A DNA stretch of 18,367 nucleotides from CAZNVB01 sp964651495. Lineage in GTDB: Bacteria; Acidobacteriota; Aminicenantia; Aminicenantales; UBA8522. The notes beneath the pieces are model-generated. The model saw nothing but the letters and a program-made list of their open reading frames with translations. It had not been told where the DNA came from and did no database searches. A program made the translations under genes and the position numbers. Shown here in pieces: positions 15,679-18,367 of this stretch. The stretch covers positions 1-18,367 of the forward strand of contig CAZYWP010000057.1 of NCBI GenBank assembly GCA_964651495.1. The letters run 5' to 3'. Positions within the stretch are counted from its first letter, which is position 1. Every line of letters starts with the position of its first letter.

Positions 15679-16605
15679 TTATTTTTTCTCCGTGAACTCG
15701 AGATAAATGACTTCAGGAAGGCTCAAAAAGCGGGTGCGGCCGGGCTGGGCGGGCCGGTCCTCGATCTTGTAGAATGCCTTGATTTCAGTCAGCGATTTTC
15801 CCTCACCGATCATGGCCCTAATCTGGCTCTGTTTGTCCTCGAGCGACTTGATCATCGCCTCGACGTCGGCGCGGGTTGCCTTGTCGGCGTGACCGGAGAG
15901 GAAGACTTCGCCGTCCAGCTTCAGGGTTTCTTTAAGGACCTTGACCAGCCCGAAGGAATTCCCGTTTTTGTGGCGGTGGATGAGCGGGTCGCGGCCGATG
16001 AAAATAAGATCTCCCATGATCGCCGTTCGTTCTTTGGGACAGAAGACAACGATATCGCCGCTGGTGTGGGCGGGACCGAGGTAAGAAAGACGGACTTTCT
16101 GGTTGCCCAGGTCGTATTCATAGCCCGCTGAACCGAATGTCTTGATCCGGGGAAGATAAGCTCTCTGCTTCTCGTCTTTGAAGGCCTCGTCCATATACCT
16201 CTTGGTCTCTTCGTGGGCGATGATCCTAATATCGGCGGGAAACCCGGTGATGCCGTTGACATGGTCGCCGTCGCTGTGTGTAAAAACGAGTATCCCGATC
16301 GGAACAGTGGATAATTTTTGGACCTCGGCGAGCATCTGCTTGGCCGAATCCTCGCTCATCTTGGCGTCGATGACCATGATCTCCCTGTCGCCGATGATGA
16401 CGCCGCAGTTGGCGCCGCTCCCGCCCTTGACCTGGTAGACATGATCCGTGATCTTTTCCAGCGTCACCGGCGCGGCTTGCTGCTGATACTGGGGCGGCTG
16501 AGCGGACGGGGTCTGTTGAGGCTGCTGCCGGCCCCCTGCCCAGGAGACGAGTCCAATAACAAGAAGCAATGGCGTCAAGGCCTGTAGCCGTGTTTTCCTT
16601 CTCAT
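15679..16605 (-). CDS. Exported metallo-beta-lactamase-fold hydrolase
   Basis: This is a 308-residue protein with a signal peptide (RRKTRLQ, then a hydrophobic stretch to about residue 23) and a Gln/Pro-rich linker at 26-46. The MBL-fold domain has THSDGDHVNG at 109-118, giving H110, D112, D114 and H115 (HxDxDH, where the usual second His is Asp). It continues with H180 in GPAHTSGD, D199 in MGD and H239 in SGHAD. The set fits a dinuclear metal hydrolase of the glyoxalase II/quinoprotein-relay-like exported type. Substrate is unknown, and nothing suggests true beta-lactamase activity over other hydrolysis. AAAGGAGA lies 5 nt before the ATG. It lies downstream of the PHP gene on the same strand across a 149-bp gap and converges with the M14 gene with no spacer. 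Confidence 0.87.
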   Translation of the reverse strand: MRRKTRLQALTPLLLVIGLVSWAGGRQQPQQTPSAQPPQYQQQAAPVTLEKITDHVYQVKGGSGANCGVIIGDREIMVIDAKMSEDSAKQMLAEVQKLSTVPIGILVFTHSDGDHVNGITGFPADIRIIAHEETKRYMDEAFKDEKQRAYLPRIKTFGSAGYEYDLGNQKVRLSYLGPAHTSGDIVVFCPKERTAIMGDLIFIGRDPLIHRHKNGNSFGLVKVLKETLKLDGEVFLSGHADKATRADVEAMIKSLEDKQSQIRAMIGEGKSLTEIKAFYKIEDRPAQPGRTRFLSLPEVIYLEFTEKK

Positions 16606-16754
16606 GATCTCTCCTTTCTTGATTCGTTGGCCGTGTCTTGTGGCAAATCAATCGCTTTGAAATCTGGGGCGATATTGATTATGGCCACTCTGAGCTCTCC
16701 GAATTTAGGTATTGTATTCCAATGTTTTGTGCATTATGTATGGTGTCCCCCGAG
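16606..16754. other. AT-rich spacer between PHP and MBL genes
   Basis: This spacer is clearly AT-richer than the flanking genes between about 16700 and 16750. It contains TGGTGTCCCCC at 16741-16751 next to the PHP stop codon. I found no convincing -35/-10 pair for the MBL gene and no terminator hairpin with a T-run. The GGTGTCCCC string resembles ends of dispersed repeats seen in related metagenomic genomes, but that is from memory and only a weak indication. Confidence 0.3.
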
Positions 16755-17444
16755 TTAAATTCTCCAATGGATGTTCAGCCGGTCTCCCAGAATCCAGTTT
16801 GCCGCCACCCTCATCATCGTAGCCGGCGACAGGGGAGTGGTGGACACTTCGACTTTTCCCGACTTCACCGCGGCGATGATAGAGGGAATGTCCTTTTCCG
16901 CTTCGACCAGAGAATAGGTATAGCCGACCTGCCAGATGTTATGGCAGTCGGAGGAACCGACGAGCGGTTTGCCGTGATCCTCGGCTGCTCTGACCGCCCC
17001 CCTATTCCGGTTGATGAGATGATTGTAAAAAAACGAGAATTCGACCGCGTCGAACGAAGAAATGTATTCCTCCAGTTTCGACCTCAGGCACTTGAATCCG
17101 GGGTAGAAGGGATGGGGGGCGATGATGAGATTCCGGTCGCTCTTTATCCTGGCGAGGTCCCCGAGCGAACAGATCCCCAGGTCGGTCTCCAGGTCGGGGT
17201 TGATGATGAGAACGTGCTTATTCGAAAGGGTGAGCTCGACGCCGGGGATGAGGAGGATCCCCCGCTCGGCGGCGCAATTTTCCAGCTCCGGGCTGAAGGT
17301 GACGATGTCGTGATTGGTGATGGCGACGGCGTCGAAACCCTCATCCGCGGCCCGATCGAGGAGTTGCTCGTTGCTAAAATTTATGCAGTCCTGCGGGTCG
17401 TCGCTGGTATGGGTGTGGAAATCAACCTTGAGTTTCTTTTTCAC
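16755..17444 (-). CDS. PHP-domain metal-dependent phosphoesterase
   Basis: This is a 229-residue cytoplasmic protein of the polymerase-and-histidinol-phosphatase superfamily. The metal ligands are visible in order: DFHTHTSDD (H10, H12, D15/16), TNHD (H45), PGVE (E70), APHPF (H111) and GSSDCH (D166, H168). This is a complete trinuclear-type set, so activity as a phosphatase or nucleotide/oligonucleotide phosphoesterase is likely; the substrate is unknown. The start is GTG at 17444. An in-frame stop lies four codons upstream with no alternative start between, and the HTH motif begins at residue 10, so this start is essentially forced. No Shine-Dalgarno precedes it, and a predicted promoter places transcription start at about the GTG, suggesting a leaderless mRNA. 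Confidence 0.88.
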   Translation of the reverse strand: MKKKLKVDFHTHTSDDPQDCINFSNEQLLDRAADEGFDAVAITNHDIVTFSPELENCAAERGILLIPGVELTLSNKHVLIINPDLETDLGICSLGDLARIKSDRNLIIAPHPFYPGFKCLRSKLEEYISSFDAVEFSFFYNHLINRNRGAVRAAEDHGKPLVGSSDCHNIWQVGYTYSLVEAEKDIPSIIAAVKSGKVEVSTTPLSPATMMRVAANWILGDRLNIHWRI

Positions 17445-17450
17445 GTGTTT

Positions 17451-17480
17451 AGGTTACCGCCTTGGCAAGAGGGCTGTCAA
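17451..17480 (-). promoter_or_regulatory. Possible promoter of the PHP gene
   Basis: On the minus strand a perfect TTGACA (17475-17480) is followed after 18 bp by TAACCT (17451-17456), a weak -10 box. Transcription would start at about 17444, at the GTG start codon itself, consistent with the absence of a ribosome binding site. The palindromic repeat begins 16 bp upstream of the -35 box. Confidence 0.45.
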
Positions 17481-17493
17481 CACTCACGAAATC

Positions 17494-17576
17494 TTGGGGG
17501 TCAGGTCTCAACATTTAACAAAAAGATTTTCCCCGAGGGCAGAATGACTTTGTTTATTGTTAAGACCTGACCCCAA
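17494..17576. repeat. Imperfect palindromic repeat (REP/MITE-like)
   Basis: A perfect 12-bp inverted repeat, GGGGTCAGGTCT at 17497-17508 and AGACCTGACCCC at 17563-17574, extends inward so that 23 of 26 positions pair (17497-17522 with 17549-17574). The loop is 26 nt. TT/AA outside can pair if one G is bulged. It lies between sucD and the PHP gene and is AT-richer inside than its neighbours. Arms of the GGGGTCAGGTCT type recur as dispersed palindromes in many environmental bacterial genomes, often near IS200/REP-associated Y1 transposases; this is recalled, not checked. No transposase is in the window. It could also act as a bidirectional transcription barrier. Confidence 0.65.
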
Positions 17577-17614
17577 CAGAATTCGCCGGCCTTAGAGCCC
17601 ATATCCGAGGCTTT

Positions 17615-18367
17615 TCAGGCTTTTTTGAGGGCTTCTTGGACCTTGAGCCCGATCTCGGCCGGGCTCTTGGCCACGAACACTCCCGCCGCCTCGAGCGCCT
17701 CCATTTTTTCCTTGGCCGTCCCTTTGCCCCCGGCGATGATGGCGCCCGCATGGCCCATCCGTCGTCCCGGGGGAGCGGTCTGGCCGGCGATAAAGCTCAC
17801 CACCGGCTTGCCGAACTCTCTCTTGATATATTCGGCTGCTTCCTCTTCCGCTGTCCCGCCGATTTCGCCGATGAGAATGACGGCCTCGGTATCCTTATCC
17901 TCCTTGAACAACTTGAGCAGGTCGATGTATTTCATCCCCACGATCGGGTCGCCGCCGATGCCGACGGCGGTGGACTGGCCGAGTCCGGCCTGCCCGACCT
18001 GCTGCACGGCCTCGTAAGTGAGAGTCCCCGAACGGCTGATGATTCCGATCGTCCCCGGAGTGTGGATATGCCCGGGCATGATGCCGATCTTGCATTTCCC
18101 GGGCGAGATGATCCCCGGGGTGTTCGGGCCGATCAGGGAAACCGGGTTGTCCTTAATATAAGTCTTGGCCTTGATCATGTCGAACGTCGGGATCCCCTCG
18201 GTGATACAGACGATGACATTCACGCCCGCATCCGCCGATTCCATGATGGCGTCGGCCGCGGCGAACGGCGGCACAAAAATCGCTGCCGCATTGGCGCCCT
18301 CTTTCTCCGCCGCCTCTGCTACCGTGTTATAGACCGGAACCCCGAGATGGGTCTGGCCGCCCTTGCC
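17615..18367 (-). CDS. sucD: Succinate--CoA ligase, ADP-forming, alpha subunit (5' end outside window)
   Basis: This is a citric-acid-cycle enzyme subunit interconverting succinyl-CoA and succinate with nucleotide phosphorylation, working with SucC. The last 250 residues are visible and the reading frame stays open to the right edge, where it reads GKGGQTHLGVPVYNTVAEA. A typical SucD has about 290 residues, so about 40 N-terminal residues are missing. Motifs are CITEGIP, GPNTPGIISPG, SRSGTLTYE and GRRMGHAGAIIAGGKGTA, whose His is the phosphorylated active-site residue. An internal GTG at 18274 is not the start. sucC would be expected just upstream, outside the window. The palindromic repeat lies 38 bp past its stop codon. 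Confidence 0.97.
   Translation of the reverse strand, partial: GKGGQTHLGVPVYNTVAEAAEKEGANAAAIFVPPFAAADAIMESADAGVNVIVCITEGIPTFDMIKAKTYIKDNPVSLIGPNTPGIISPGKCKIGIMPGHIHTPGTIGIISRSGTLTYEAVQQVGQAGLGQSTAVGIGGDPIVGMKYIDLLKLFKEDKDTEAVILIGEIGGTAEEEAAEYIKREFGKPVVSFIAGQTAPPGRRMGHAGAIIAGGKGTAKEKMEALEAAGVFVAKSPAEIGLKVQEALKKA

Noticed and set aside
1..18367. CRISPR arrays, tRNA or rRNA genes, prophage or defence operon
   Set aside because: On reading both strands I saw no regularly spaced direct repeats, no tRNA-like or rRNA-like sequence, and no phage or defence genes; all sizeable genes have housekeeping, transport or exported-enzyme identities.

Overview
This 18.4 kb window is a gene-dense, GC-rich stretch of a bacterial chromosome. 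Thirteen complete protein-coding genes and one gene cut by the right edge can be supported. I see no rRNA, tRNA, CRISPR array, transposase or prophage gene. The gene content (a GWxTD-type lipoprotein, an EF-G-2-like GTPase, a patatin/POTRA/beta-barrel protein, several exported enzymes with signal peptides) points to a diderm bacterium with an outer membrane. It resembles Acidobacteriota or Candidatus Aminicenantes, but that placement is inferred from gene style and was not tested by a search.

Layout. A lipoprotein gene (59-700, minus) is divergent from a tightly packed plus-strand operon (858-5852): ileS, lspA, lgt and an rluD-type pseudouridine synthase, with stop/start or longer overlaps at two of its three junctions. 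The operon joins translation (Ile-tRNA charging, 23S rRNA modification) to lipoprotein maturation (Lgt adds diacylglycerol, LspA removes the signal peptide), so its enzymes would process the neighbouring lipoprotein. A separately promoted EF-G-2-like gene follows (5978-8071) and converges on a patatin-family outer-membrane protein (8077-10320, minus), which lies downstream of a GNAT acetyltransferase (10426-11010, minus). A 373-bp gene-free stretch follows, holding the GNAT promoter and a 202-bp element bounded by a 12-bp inverted repeat with foldable interior. Then come an MFS transporter (minus) divergent from a plus-strand pair encoding an exported ChaN/PDZ protein and an exported M14-like metallopeptidase. 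The right end is all minus strand: an exported metallo-beta-lactamase-fold protein, a PHP-family phosphoesterase, an imperfect palindromic repeat of the REP/MITE kind, and the 3' part of sucD (succinyl-CoA ligase alpha).

Regulation. Several intergenic regions carry recognisable sigma70-like promoters (TTGACA-type -35, 17-bp spacer, TATATT/TATAAT -10) placed 21-42 bp ahead of the chosen start codons. They help decide starts for ileS, the GNAT, the MFS and the ChaN/PDZ gene. The PHP gene may be leaderless. Both convergent gene pairs are separated by 0-5 bp.

No clearly new multi-gene system is evident. The best candidates for something undescribed are the folded 11104-11305 element and the palindromic repeat at 17494-17576.
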